NCBI RefSeq assembly: GCF_007183175.1
Contig: NZ_AP019807.1
Location: forward strand, 2,214,001 to 2,278,000
Direction of reading: 5' to 3'
From: Microbulbifer sp. GL-2
Lineage (GTDB): Bacteria > Pseudomonadota > Gammaproteobacteria > Pseudomonadales > Cellvibrionaceae
Length of the DNA: 64,000 nt
The translations under genes were made by a program, and so were the position numbers. Below, in pieces: positions 26,045 to 33,900 of this stretch; positions within the stretch are counted from its first letter, which is position 1, and each line of letters opens with the position of its first letter. The notes beneath the pieces were generated by a model. The model saw only the letters and a program-made list of their open reading frames with translations. It was not told the DNA's origin and did no database searches.

Positions 26045-26073
26045 ATCAACAGGGATCTTTGGTCCCTGTTGAT
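26045..26073 (+). terminator. Probable terminator after the CBS gene
   Basis: ATCAACAGGGA-TCTTTGG-TCCCTGTTGAT, an 11-bp perfect stem. The following ATTTGTA gives only a weak T-run. Confidence 0.55.
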
Positions 26074-26216
26074 ATTTGTAACTGAGATATATCCCCCTCT
26101 TCGTATCATCTGATTCACGGTTAATCACCGCGCTCGGAATTCCGGTAACTATGCTTATGGCACTTGCCCTGGCGGACCTCTGTGCGCGTATACTGCGCCC
26201 TTTTTGAGGTCAACCC

Positions 26217-26789
26217 ATGGTCAATCTGGAACAATTGAAGCAGCGCAGTGGCAGTCAATGTGAGCTTTGCAAGGCTCAGGAAAACTTGGCGGCCTATGAA
26301 GTGCCGGAGTCAGCCGGGCAGTCAACCCCGCAGGTATTACTATGTCAGGTGTGCCGGGATCAATTGGATAACCCGGTGCAATTGGATAGCGACCACTGGC
26401 AGTGTCTCGCCGACAGTATGTGGAGCCAGGAGCCGGCAGTACAGGTGTTGGCCTGGCGATTGCTAAAGCAACTTTCCGGTGAAACCTGGGCGCAGGATTT
26501 GTTCGATATGCTCTATTTGGATACCGACCACCTTGCCTGGGCCCAGGCTGGTACTTTGCCTGAAGAAAGAGATTTGGCACAACATCGCGATTGTAATGGT
26601 GTGCGGCTCCAAGCCGGTGACAATGTCACCATTGTTAAAGACCTGGATGTAAAGGGCTCCAGCCTGGTTGCCAAGCGCGGTACAGCCGTGCGCGGTATTA
26701 GCCTTACCGATAATCCAGAACATATTGAAGGGCGCGTAGAGGGGCAGCGCATTGTAATCCTGACCAAATTTGTGAAGAAAAATGGCTGA
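26217..26789 (+). CDS. PhnA/YjdM-domain protein
   Basis: Protein of 190 residues. It has an N-terminal zinc ribbon (CELCKAQ and CQVCRDQ, about residues 17-43) and the conserved C-terminal PhnA/YjdM barrel, seen as CNGVRLQAGDNVTIVKDLDVKGSS and RGTAVRGISL. The family name derives from an old association with phosphonate use. It is now regarded as of unknown function and not the phosphonoacetate hydrolase. Length and domain order match the longer class. Start ATG 26217 lies after TTGAGGTC. Confidence 0.88.
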   Translation: MVNLEQLKQRSGSQCELCKAQENLAAYEVPESAGQSTPQVLLCQVCRDQLDNPVQLDSDHWQCLADSMWSQEPAVQVLAWRLLKQLSGETWAQDLFDMLYLDTDHLAWAQAGTLPEERDLAQHRDCNGVRLQAGDNVTIVKDLDVKGSSLVAKRGTAVRGISLTDNPEHIEGRVEGQRIVILTKFVKKNG

Positions 26790-27008
26790 TTTCCGCTTCG
26801 CCTGCACGGGCTATTTTGCCAGCATCGGCGTCCTATCCCGCCAGGTTCCTCTGTTACCGGAATGAACTTGGCCTGATATTATATTCCAGTAATTTACCCG
26901 ATTTCTTTTCCTGTGTGCCTGCGATAACAGTTCGTGGCGCGGCACAGTACACAGCACTCCGAAAACGGTGGTAGATGCAGCAGAGGATGAACTCGCGGAG
27001 ATGGATCA

Positions 27009-28022
27009 ATGAACCCCACTTATGAAATTCGCAGCGGCACACTTGCGGGTTTCAATACATTGGTGCCGCAGTTGGGGGGAAACCCAGCCAGGCTTTTGGG
27101 GCGTGTTGGTCTTCCTGCAGACTGTGTGCGCCGCCCGGATGTTCTTATCTCCATTGCCACTCTGGCGGATTTGTTGAATCTCTGTGCGCACGAGTTGCAC
27201 TGTGAAGACTTCGGGCTGCGCCTGGCTGAGATGCAGGGTTTACGTATGCTCGGAGTGCTGGGAAAGCTGTTACTGAAAGAGGAGAGCCTGGACGAAGCTT
27301 TGACAGTGAGCCACCGTTATATGGTATTGCACAACCAGGCGGATCATTGGCGAATATCCGAGGGAGATGGACTATTAGTGGCGCGGCGAGTTAGTCATTT
27401 CGTTGGCCCCGGTTCTGTAGAGCAATACAGCGAGCTTGCTATGGGAGCTGCATGTCGCCTGTTCCAGGAGCTGGCTGGGAAAGATATCCGTCCATTACAG
27501 GTACAGTTTCATCATACTCCAATCTCTTCCAGGCAGCGTTACCGGGAGTATTTTCAGGCGGAGGTCCTGTTTGCCCAGAAAGGTGATTGCCTGATTTTTA
27601 ATGCCGACTTATTACAGCGGCCACTCAACGCCCCGAGCCAGAGCCTGGTGAATTATTTTGACGAGTTTACCCAGGGGCTGATCAAGGGGCATGAAGGGGA
27701 TATTACTGGCCAGGTGCGCACTTTGATTCTACAAACCCTGGGGGCCCAACAGCACAGCCTGGCACAGGTTGCACAGCTGGTAGATACGCCAGTACGTACC
27801 CTGCAGCGACGCCTGAGTGAGGCGGGTACTTCTTTTAAACAGCTGCTACAGGAAGCGCGTATGGAAACTGCTCGTTGGCACCTGCGCGCTTCCAGCATCG
27901 ATATCGCACTGCTATCTGCGAGCCTGGGTTATACCGATACCAGTGCTTTCTCTAAAGCCTTCCGCACCATACACGGCAGCTCCCCACTGCAATGGCGCAA
28001 GCGGCAAAGGGAGCTGGCCTGA
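27009..28022 (+). CDS. AraC-family transcriptional regulator
   Basis: DNA-binding regulator of 337 residues. The N-terminal ligand-binding domain of the OruR/QhpR type covers about 20-210 (NLCAHELHCEDFGLRLAE and HRYMVLHNQADHW). The C-terminal two helix-turn-helix motifs run about 235-335 (LAQVAQLVDTPVRTLQRRLSEAG and IALLSASLGYTDTSAFSKAFR). Located 150 bp upstream of frmA in the same direction and likely to have its own promoter. It could control the formaldehyde genes, but that is inference from position only. Confidence 0.9.
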   Translation: MNPTYEIRSGTLAGFNTLVPQLGGNPARLLGRVGLPADCVRRPDVLISIATLADLLNLCAHELHCEDFGLRLAEMQGLRMLGVLGKLLLKEESLDEALTVSHRYMVLHNQADHWRISEGDGLLVARRVSHFVGPGSVEQYSELAMGAACRLFQELAGKDIRPLQVQFHHTPISSRQRYREYFQAEVLFAQKGDCLIFNADLLQRPLNAPSQSLVNYFDEFTQGLIKGHEGDITGQVRTLILQTLGAQQHSLAQVAQLVDTPVRTLQRRLSEAGTSFKQLLQEARMETARWHLRASSIDIALLSASLGYTDTSAFSKAFRTIHGSSPLQWRKRQRELA

Positions 28023-28175
28023 GGGCTTTTGAAAATAAATTCTGTATGTTTGTGTACCCCAAGTAGCCGCAGCCTGACTTCAATTTCGCGCTGCCCCCTT
28101 CCTTTTGCCTCTCTTCCAACGGCGAGCTATGCTGGGCCACTGCTGATTTAAACAAGCCTAAAAAAGGAAAAAATT

Positions 28176-29309
28176 ATGGGTGCAGAGACCATTCGCTGTA
28201 AAGCTGCCGTGGCCTGGAAGGCGGGAGAGCCGCTTTCGATTGAAGATGTTGAGGTCATGCCTCCCCAGAAAGGTGAGGTGCGTATCAGGTTGACTGCTAC
28301 TGGAGTCTGTCACACCGATGCATTTACCCTGTCTGGCGAGGATCCCGAAGGAGTATTTCCAGCGATTCTCGGTCATGAGGGAGCGGGCATCGTTGAGTCC
28401 GTGGGGGAGGGAGTCAACGGCTTAAAAGTTGGTGACCATGTTATTCCTCTGTACACCCCGGAATGCGGGGAGTGCAAATTTTGCCTGTCTGGTAAAACCA
28501 ACCTTTGTCAAAAAATCCGGGCCACCCAGGGCAAAGGTCTGATGCCCGATGGCACCACCCGTTTTTCGGTCGATGGACAACCCGTTTATCACTACATGGG
28601 CACCTCCACTTTTTCTGAATATACAGTTTTGCCGGAAATTTCCCTGGCGAAAATTAATCCCGAAGCACCGCTGGAGGAGGTGTGCCTGCTCGGCTGTGGT
28701 GTTACCACTGGCATGGGAGCGGTTATGAATACAGCTAAGGTGGAATCGGGTTCAACCGTGGCTATTTTTGGTCTTGGCGGGATTGGTTTGTCTGCAGTGA
28801 TTGGCGCCAAAATGGCAGGAGCCGAGCGCATTATCGGAATCGATGTCAACGAGGAAAAATTCGCCCTGGCAAAAAAACTCGGGGCGACTGAGTGTATTAA
28901 CCCCAAAAATTATGAGCAATCTATTCAGGAGGTGATTGTTGATCTTACAGATGGCGGTGTTGATTATTCCTTTGAATGTATCGGGAATGTCGATGTGATG
29001 CGTTCCGCCCTTGAATGTTGCCATAAAGGCTGGGGGGAATCTGTCATTATTGGTGTGGCCGGTGCCGGGCAGGAAATCAGTACTCGCCCCTTCCAGCTGG
29101 TAACTGGACGGGTATGGCGTGGCACTGCTTTTGGAGGAGTAAAGGGCCGTTCCGAACTACCGGATTATGTTGAGCGTTACATGGCGGGTGAATTCAAGCT
29201 GGATGATTTTATAACTCATACCATGTCGTTGGATAAAATTAATGATGCCTTTGATTTGATGCATAAAGGCAAAAGTATTCGTAGTGTTATTCATTACGAA
29301 GAGGCTTGA
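28176..29309 (+). CDS. frmA: S-(hydroxymethyl)glutathione dehydrogenase / class III alcohol dehydrogenase
   Basis: NAD-dependent zinc enzyme that oxidises S-hydroxymethylglutathione to S-formylglutathione, detoxifying formaldehyde. 377 residues. Catalytic zinc ligands: TGVCHTDAF and GHEGAGIVESVG. Structural zinc cysteines: CGECKFCLSGKTNLC. Rossmann motif: FGLGGIGLSAVIGAK. Contains GVAGAGQEIS and the class III RGTAFGGVKGR. Forms an operon with fghA, whose start lies 13 nt after the stop. Confidence 0.96.
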   Translation: MGAETIRCKAAVAWKAGEPLSIEDVEVMPPQKGEVRIRLTATGVCHTDAFTLSGEDPEGVFPAILGHEGAGIVESVGEGVNGLKVGDHVIPLYTPECGECKFCLSGKTNLCQKIRATQGKGLMPDGTTRFSVDGQPVYHYMGTSTFSEYTVLPEISLAKINPEAPLEEVCLLGCGVTTGMGAVMNTAKVESGSTVAIFGLGGIGLSAVIGAKMAGAERIIGIDVNEEKFALAKKLGATECINPKNYEQSIQEVIVDLTDGGVDYSFECIGNVDVMRSALECCHKGWGESVIIGVAGAGQEISTRPFQLVTGRVWRGTAFGGVKGRSELPDYVERYMAGEFKLDDFITHTMSLDKINDAFDLMHKGKSIRSVIHYEEA

Positions 29310-29322
29310 ATGGAGTTGCACC

Positions 29323-30195
29323 ATGTCTATTGAACTTGTCAGTAGCACCAGGTCTTTTGATGGCTTACAGCGGCAATATCGTCATCAGTCCAGTGTTTTG
29401 AATTGCCCCATGCATTTTTCCATTTTCCTGCCGCAAAAGGCGGAGAGCGAACCAGATTATCGCTACCCTGTGCTCTACTGGTTGTCGGGCCTCACTTGTA
29501 CTGATGCAAACTTCAGCCAGAAAGCTGGTGCTCAGCGCTTGGCGGCGGAGCTGGGTATTGTATTGGTTATCCCCGATACCAGTCCCCGCGGAGAGGATGT
29601 TGCCGACGACGCCTCCTATGATCTGGGACAGGGAGCGGGGTTTTATGTCAACGCCACCCAGCAACCCTGGAAGTTGCATTACAGAATGTACGATTACATT
29701 GTGGATGAGCTGCCAGGGCTGATTGAAGCCAAATTTCCAGTAAGTCAACGCCGAGCGATCAGTGGCCACTCCATGGGGGGGCACGGAGCCCTGGTTGTAG
29801 GTCTGCGCAACCCTGAACGCTATACATCAGTCTCGGCATTCAGTCCTATTTGTAACCCTATTGCTTGTCCTTGGGGCGAAAAGGCTCTGGGGGCCTATCT
29901 GGGGGCGGATACCACCAGCTGGGAAGACTACGATGCGAGTGTACTGATGGGGCGGGCAACGACTCACCTGCCGATACTGGTGTCCCAGGGCAATGATGAT
30001 GAATTTCTTGAGCAACAGTTGCGGCCCGAAGCTTTGCAAATGGCAGCTGAAGCCTGTGGGTACCCTCTGCAGTTAGAACATCATACGGGGTATGATCACA
30101 GCTATTATTTCATCGCTTCATTTATTGAAGAACACCTGCGTTTCCATGCGGATTACCTGCTGAAATACGAAAAGTCTGCAGCCTCGAGAGGCTGA
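29323..30195 (+). CDS. fghA: S-formylglutathione hydrolase
   Basis: Esterase-D-type serine hydrolase of 290 residues completing glutathione-dependent formaldehyde oxidation to formate. The nucleophile is in SGHSMGGHGAL, the acid in SQGNDDEFL and the histidine in YDHSYYFI. WLSGLTCTDANFSQKAGAQ is diagnostic. The start at 29323 follows TGGAGTTG and lies 13 nt after the frmA stop. The frame also opens further upstream inside frmA but without a ribosome site. Confidence 0.96.
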   Translation: MSIELVSSTRSFDGLQRQYRHQSSVLNCPMHFSIFLPQKAESEPDYRYPVLYWLSGLTCTDANFSQKAGAQRLAAELGIVLVIPDTSPRGEDVADDASYDLGQGAGFYVNATQQPWKLHYRMYDYIVDELPGLIEAKFPVSQRRAISGHSMGGHGALVVGLRNPERYTSVSAFSPICNPIACPWGEKALGAYLGADTTSWEDYDASVLMGRATTHLPILVSQGNDDEFLEQQLRPEALQMAAEACGYPLQLEHHTGYDHSYYFIASFIEEHLRFHADYLLKYEKSAASRG

Positions 30196-30207
30196 GACCC
30201 TTTAATT

Positions 30208-30249
30208 AGCTGCAACCGGGCGTTGAAACGGTGCTGGGTTGCAGCTTTG
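30208..30249 (+). terminator. Terminator of the frmA-fghA operon
   Basis: AGCTGCAACC and GGTTGCAGCT arms (10 bp) with a 19-nt loop, followed by TTTGT. Confidence 0.7.
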
Positions 30250-30288
30250 TCAGCCTACTTTTGGATATAACCTCATATTAGAGCCCAT

Positions 30289-30696
30289 TTATTGGGGCGC
30301 TGCTGCACGACACTCCCCGAGAATTTCTGCTCGATTTTGATCGAATGTCTGCTCTATCAGGAACCAGCCATTTGAACAGAATCCACTTTCATTGAGTAGT
30401 AGCTCTATCCTTTCCATCGCGGTTTTCTTGATATCGCCTGAGGTTGTTTTGCCGCCGCCGGGTTTGCCACCAGGTGGCTTACCACCGCCCCCCATTCCCG
30501 GGCCATGGGAAGGCTTATTCCCTCGGCCCCCACGACCAGAAGGCTTAATTTCCTGACTCGCCTTGTAAGTAAAACGCTTGTGACCCAGCTCAGTGATATC
30601 CGTAACAAAGGATTCCGAAGTGGGCACCTCAGGTGTGGAGCTACAGCCGGAAATAAGCAGGATTGTCGTCATGGAAGCGAGTAAGTGAACCTTCAT
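30289..30696 (-). CDS. Gly/Pro-rich small lipoprotein of unknown function
   Basis: Predicted lipoprotein of 135 residues. The signal peptide MKVHLLASMTTILLISG is followed by the lipobox cysteine (LISGC). A low-complexity Gly/Pro/Lys stretch lies at about 55-95 (RGGRGNKPSHGPGMGGGG). The C-terminal domain has two cysteines (GFCSNGW, LGECRAA). The start is set at 30696 because of the AGGA site and lipobox; the frame continues upstream without them. Function unknown. A degenerate copy of its 5' part exists at 33.5 kb. Confidence 0.7.
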   Translation of the reverse strand: MKVHLLASMTTILLISGCSSTPEVPTSESFVTDITELGHKRFTYKASQEIKPSGRGGRGNKPSHGPGMGGGGKPPGGKPGGGKTTSGDIKKTAMERIELLLNESGFCSNGWFLIEQTFDQNRAEILGECRAAAPQ

Positions 30697-31176
30697 TGTT
30701 TTTATCCTGTGATGAATTAGGATCAAGTATGACCACAGCCCTGTATAAATGTCGGTTAAGCAGCGTAAACAATTGTTAAGGCTAATCACTCACGTCGAGA
30801 GCTTGTCTTAGTCCAAATTCAGAAAGGATATTTTCGAGGGGGAAATAGTGAATAATTTCTTCGGCTATAGTTTTTTGTGTTACAGAGGCCCATCGATGAT
30901 TTAAGTTGAGGGAAATTTTTCCTGGAAGAGTGGGGAGAGACTACAGCCAATAAGCTTTTTTCTGGGAAATAGCCATAGTTATACTGAAAATTAAATACTG
31001 ACAGAGATAGGTATGTCTGCAGGTATTTCACAGGCTTGCATCGGCCCAGGGCGGCACATCCATGTGTCGCATTAACCAGTCCACTTGATTAGCGAGCTAA
31101 TTGTGATGAAGGCCGATAGCTTCTTAAGTGCAAAAAAATTTTTCAGACTTTTTTACACACCATGGGTTTACGACTC
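30697..31176. other. Intergenic region
   Basis: Contains the lipoprotein promoter side and the 3' flank of the flavin oxidoreductase gene. AT-rich with a short A/T run near 31130. A minus-strand frame at 30819-31031 has no family-like sequence. Confidence 0.35.
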
Positions 31177-32439
31177 TCAGGCCCGTCGTCGTTGAAATGA
31201 AAGCAAGCTCACAGAAGCCAGGGTTTTCAACACTGAAGCCCAAGCACTCATATTCGGTTTCGCTGGCTTGCCACTACCAATACGTGCCAGTTGTTGCTCA
31301 TACCAGGTGACATCCAGCATAGCCATGAAATCCAGGCTGGGAATACCTGTGGTGAGTTTTTTCAATGCTATTTTGTGGTTACCATCCGATAAAAGTTTAT
31401 GTGTTAGGTGTGGATCAACTGCCAAGGGGCGGGCAAGGCCGATCATATCCACAGCTTTTGATGTAAGGGCTGCCTCCATGGCTGCTGCGGAACGGAAGCC
31501 GCCGGTAACCACTACGGGAATTTGCAGCCGTGCCCGTGCTTTTTCTGCGTAGTCGAGAAAATAAGCTTCCCGCTTTATGGTGCTTTCTCTCACATTGGCA
31601 CCGACCATACTTGGATTTTCATAGTTGCCGCCGGAGATTTCAATTAAGTTAATACCCTCACTCTGCAGCGTTTGTAAAACCTGCATGGAGTCCTCTTCAC
31701 TGAATCCGCCTTTTTGGAAGTCGGCTGAATTGAGTTTTATGCCCACTGGGAAATCTTTGCCAACTGCTCCGCGAATGGCACTATATACTTCACGTAAAAA
31801 TCTCAGGCGATTTTCTAAGGTTCCTCCCCACTGATCATTTCGTCGATTGTGATGAGGGGACAGAAATTGATTGATCAGATAACCATGAGCGGCATGTATC
31901 TGAATACCAGTGAATCCAAATTCTTTTGCCTGTGCGGCGGACCAGGCAAATTTTCGAATGATATTTACTATTTCGTCTTGCGTTAGTTCTCTTGGGCAGT
32001 TGAAGGTTTTCTCTAAGCCATTACCCAGGGGTACTGCAGAAGGTGCAACAGGTTCAGTGCTTAAAAAATTAGGTATTTGCTTACCTGGATGATTTAATTG
32101 CATCCAGATTTGCGTGCTATTCTGACGCCCGGCTTCGGCCCATTTCCGGAACAGTGAAGGATCTGATTCCTCATCCAATACCACATTTCGCGGTTCACCC
32201 AGAGCAGTACGATCAATCATGACATTGCCGGTGACCAGCAGGCCTGTACCCCCTTTTGCCCATGTGCGATATAAGTGAATCAGTTCCTTTGTAGGGACGT
32301 GATTACGATCAGCTAATTGCTCACTCATAGCAGATTTAAACAAGCGGTTTTTCACGCTGATTCCAGGCAGAATACTCAGCGGGCGAGAGAGAGGTGTAAC
32401 TCGGTCGGCATTTTTTTGGGGGGGGGTGCTATTTGTCAA
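31177..32439 (-). CDS. NADH:flavin oxidoreductase (Old Yellow Enzyme family)
   Basis: FMN-dependent ene-reductase of 420 residues acting on electrophilic alkenes or related compounds in the cytosol. Seen: KNRLFKSAMSEQLAD at the FMN site, WMQLNHPGKQIPN, the active-site region IQIHAAHGYLINQFLSP, HHNRRNDQWGGTLENRLRFL, VVVTGGFRS and MIGLARPLAVDP. This is the larger bacterial class of the family, distinct from E. coli NemA, but the pathway role is probably similar. The start overlaps the end of the TetR gene by 11 bp, so it is translationally coupled to its likely repressor. Confidence 0.92.
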   Translation of the reverse strand: MTNSTPPQKNADRVTPLSRPLSILPGISVKNRLFKSAMSEQLADRNHVPTKELIHLYRTWAKGGTGLLVTGNVMIDRTALGEPRNVVLDEESDPSLFRKWAEAGRQNSTQIWMQLNHPGKQIPNFLSTEPVAPSAVPLGNGLEKTFNCPRELTQDEIVNIIRKFAWSAAQAKEFGFTGIQIHAAHGYLINQFLSPHHNRRNDQWGGTLENRLRFLREVYSAIRGAVGKDFPVGIKLNSADFQKGGFSEEDSMQVLQTLQSEGINLIEISGGNYENPSMVGANVRESTIKREAYFLDYAEKARARLQIPVVVTGGFRSAAAMEAALTSKAVDMIGLARPLAVDPHLTHKLLSDGNHKIALKKLTTGIPSLDFMAMLDVTWYEQQLARIGSGKPAKPNMSAWASVLKTLASVSLLSFQRRRA

Positions 32440-33088
32440 GGTGAATCTCCTGACTGTAAGTTTTAATACTGCTCAGTGTTTGTGCCCCCTGTTGCGTTAC
32501 CAGGGTGCTTAAAAAAGTCCGTAGCTGTTTGAGTAAGTCATTGGGGTCACCGGATACCTGGTATTGCAAAATACTGCCCTGCCAAACGCTATAACACAGT
32601 GGCGCCAGGCTTTCGGAGGAGATATCAGTACGCAGATCTCCTTGATCTTGGGCTACTTGCAATATCGACTGAAGATTTTCCAACCACCTGCGCTCTACAG
32701 ACTCAATGGCCTTACGACAAAGAGGGTTGGCCTGTGCTATTTCGGCAGACATTGCGCCCAGTAGACAGGCACATGATTGGCCTGCTTGTACTTTGTTCTG
32801 AACACGGTTCTGGAAGCAGCACCAAAGCAAGATCAAACCGGGCACCTGACCCAGGCTTACTCTCGTCTGAGCTAGTTCTGTATCAATCTGTTGGCCATAG
32901 TGCTGAATAATGCCTGCCACGAAGGCTTCTTTACTGGGGAAATAGTTGTAGAAAGAACCTTTGGGTACGCCGACTGCATCCAGTACCTGCTTGATACCAG
33001 TGCCGTGATAGCCCTGGCTGGCTAGCATTGCAGTGCCTGTTTCCAGCAAGGCTTCTTTGGTGTTTTCACTTTTGCGAGGTCGAGCCAT
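32429..33088 (-). CDS. TetR-family repressor, NemR-like
   Basis: Repressor of 219 residues. The HTH covers about 27-50 (GTGIKQVLDAVGVPKGSFYNYF). The ligand domain carries several cysteines (residues 90, 91, 106 and 108). In E. coli NemR the redox-sensing cysteine is also number 106, though alignment was not run. It heads a two-gene unit with the flavin oxidoreductase. Two palindromic sites lie directly in its promoter region, so autorepression with release by electrophiles is the likely regulation. Confidence 0.88.
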   Translation of the reverse strand: MARPRKSENTKEALLETGTAMLASQGYHGTGIKQVLDAVGVPKGSFYNYFPSKEAFVAGIIQHYGQQIDTELAQTRVSLGQVPGLILLWCCFQNRVQNKVQAGQSCACLLGAMSAEIAQANPLCRKAIESVERRWLENLQSILQVAQDQGDLRTDISSESLAPLCYSVWQGSILQYQVSGDPNDLLKQLRTFLSTLVTQQGAQTLSSIKTYSQEIHLDK

Positions 33089-33093
33089 AACAT

Positions 33094-33108
33094 TAGACCG
33101 GTCGTCTA
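33094..33108. promoter_or_regulatory. Operator 1 of the TetR/flavin oxidoreductase unit
   Basis: TAGACCGGTCGTCTA, an imperfect palindrome centred on GACCGGTC, 6 nt upstream of the TetR start. It resembles the NemR operator core of E. coli (TAGACC-N-GGTCTA). Confidence 0.75.
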
Positions 33109-33125
33109 TTAACTTCTTTAAATAT

Positions 33126-33137
33126 ACGACCGGTCGT
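33126..33137. promoter_or_regulatory. Operator 2 of the TetR/flavin oxidoreductase unit
   Basis: ACGACCGGTCGT is a perfect 12-bp palindrome sharing GACCGGTCGTCT with operator 1. The two centres are about 32 bp apart, around three helical turns, which suits cooperative binding. Confidence 0.78.
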
Positions 33138-33471
33138 CTTGAAATGCAAATAAGAGTCTTTGCTATGGCTGTGTGGAGGGGTTTCAGGGAGAGCCTAAGT
33201 ATTTACAGGGATGACAGGACCGAGAGTCCATTTTACTCAAAGCATGGTTGAATTGAGAGGGGGACTGAAGCTTTCAGTACTTTTTCGGCCACTCCGATTA
33301 GTTGAATTAAACTCTCTTTTTCTAAGTAATAGTCACTGAGAGAAGTGAGTGCAAAACTGAGGATTTTGTTCTTATTATTCAGCGATTATAAGTTCAAATT
33401 ACCAAGTTTGGCTGGGTCACTACTCTTGTCGTGGCCACTGTCTGGCATGACCTAATCTGCACTCTGTATAT

Positions 33472-33487
33472 CCGGACCATATGGTCC
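33472..33487. repeat. 16-bp perfect palindrome
   Basis: CGGACCATATGGTCCG reads the same on both strands. It lies in non-coding DNA next to the decayed lipoprotein copy. No regulator is adjacent, so its role is unclear. Confidence 0.6.
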
Positions 33488-33489
33488 GA

Positions 33490-33631
33490 CCTAAAGTTTG
33501 CCCTGTAGGCAGAGCGTTTATGAATGAGCCCAAATGGTAGACAGGAAGAGGTTCGATCTGGGTGTCCTTGGGGTGAAATTGCTGCCGGGAACAAGCAGAA
33601 TTGTCCCAATAGAAGCAAGGTGGCTCTTCAA
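33490..33631 (-). pseudogene. Degenerate copy of the small lipoprotein gene
   Basis: On the minus strand, from a TTG at 33631, the frame gives LKSHLASIGTILLVPGSN, aligning with the intact MKVHLLASMTTILLISGC at 30.6 kb. The ATG has become TTG, the lipobox cysteine is lost (GS), and the AGGA site has become AAGA. After a frameshift, HKRSAYRAN matches HKRFTYKAS of the intact protein. The rest is missing. DNA similarity extends into the leader. It is a dead paralogue from duplication. Confidence 0.75.
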
Positions 33632-33900
33632 TATTTTTCTTTTGTGAGCAATCAGGCCCGAGATCGTCTTCAGCTGATATACAGATCAGTGATGGAGATT
33701 AAATAGTGGCAAAAAGTGATAATTGCAGCAGGTTTGATTGTCTTCCTGCCAAATCTAAAAATAGAACTCGATGCCCTCCGCTACCTGGAGATTACATTGT
33801 AGAATCCGGGGGCTTTTTTGCTTGCAGAGAATAGGGCTTAGTGCCCCTGTTTAGCTCAGGTTTACACTTATCTTAGAACACTAAAACAAAGAGCCCTTCT

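Larger units (their letters stand above)
33138..33900. other. Intergenic region with a decayed lipoprotein copy
   Basis: No intact gene. The main content is the degenerate copy of the 30.3 kb lipoprotein at about 33490-33631. A palindrome CGGACCATATGGTCCG at 33472-33487 is notable. The DPP-IV promoter should lie in 33700-33890. Confidence 0.55.

Noticed and set aside
30819..31031. Minus-strand 70-codon frame
   Set aside because: Aromatic and low-complexity translation, no ribosome site, no neighbouring partner.
33394..33618. Minus-strand 74-codon frame as a gene
   Set aside because: It is a shifted frame through the decayed lipoprotein copy, not an intact gene.
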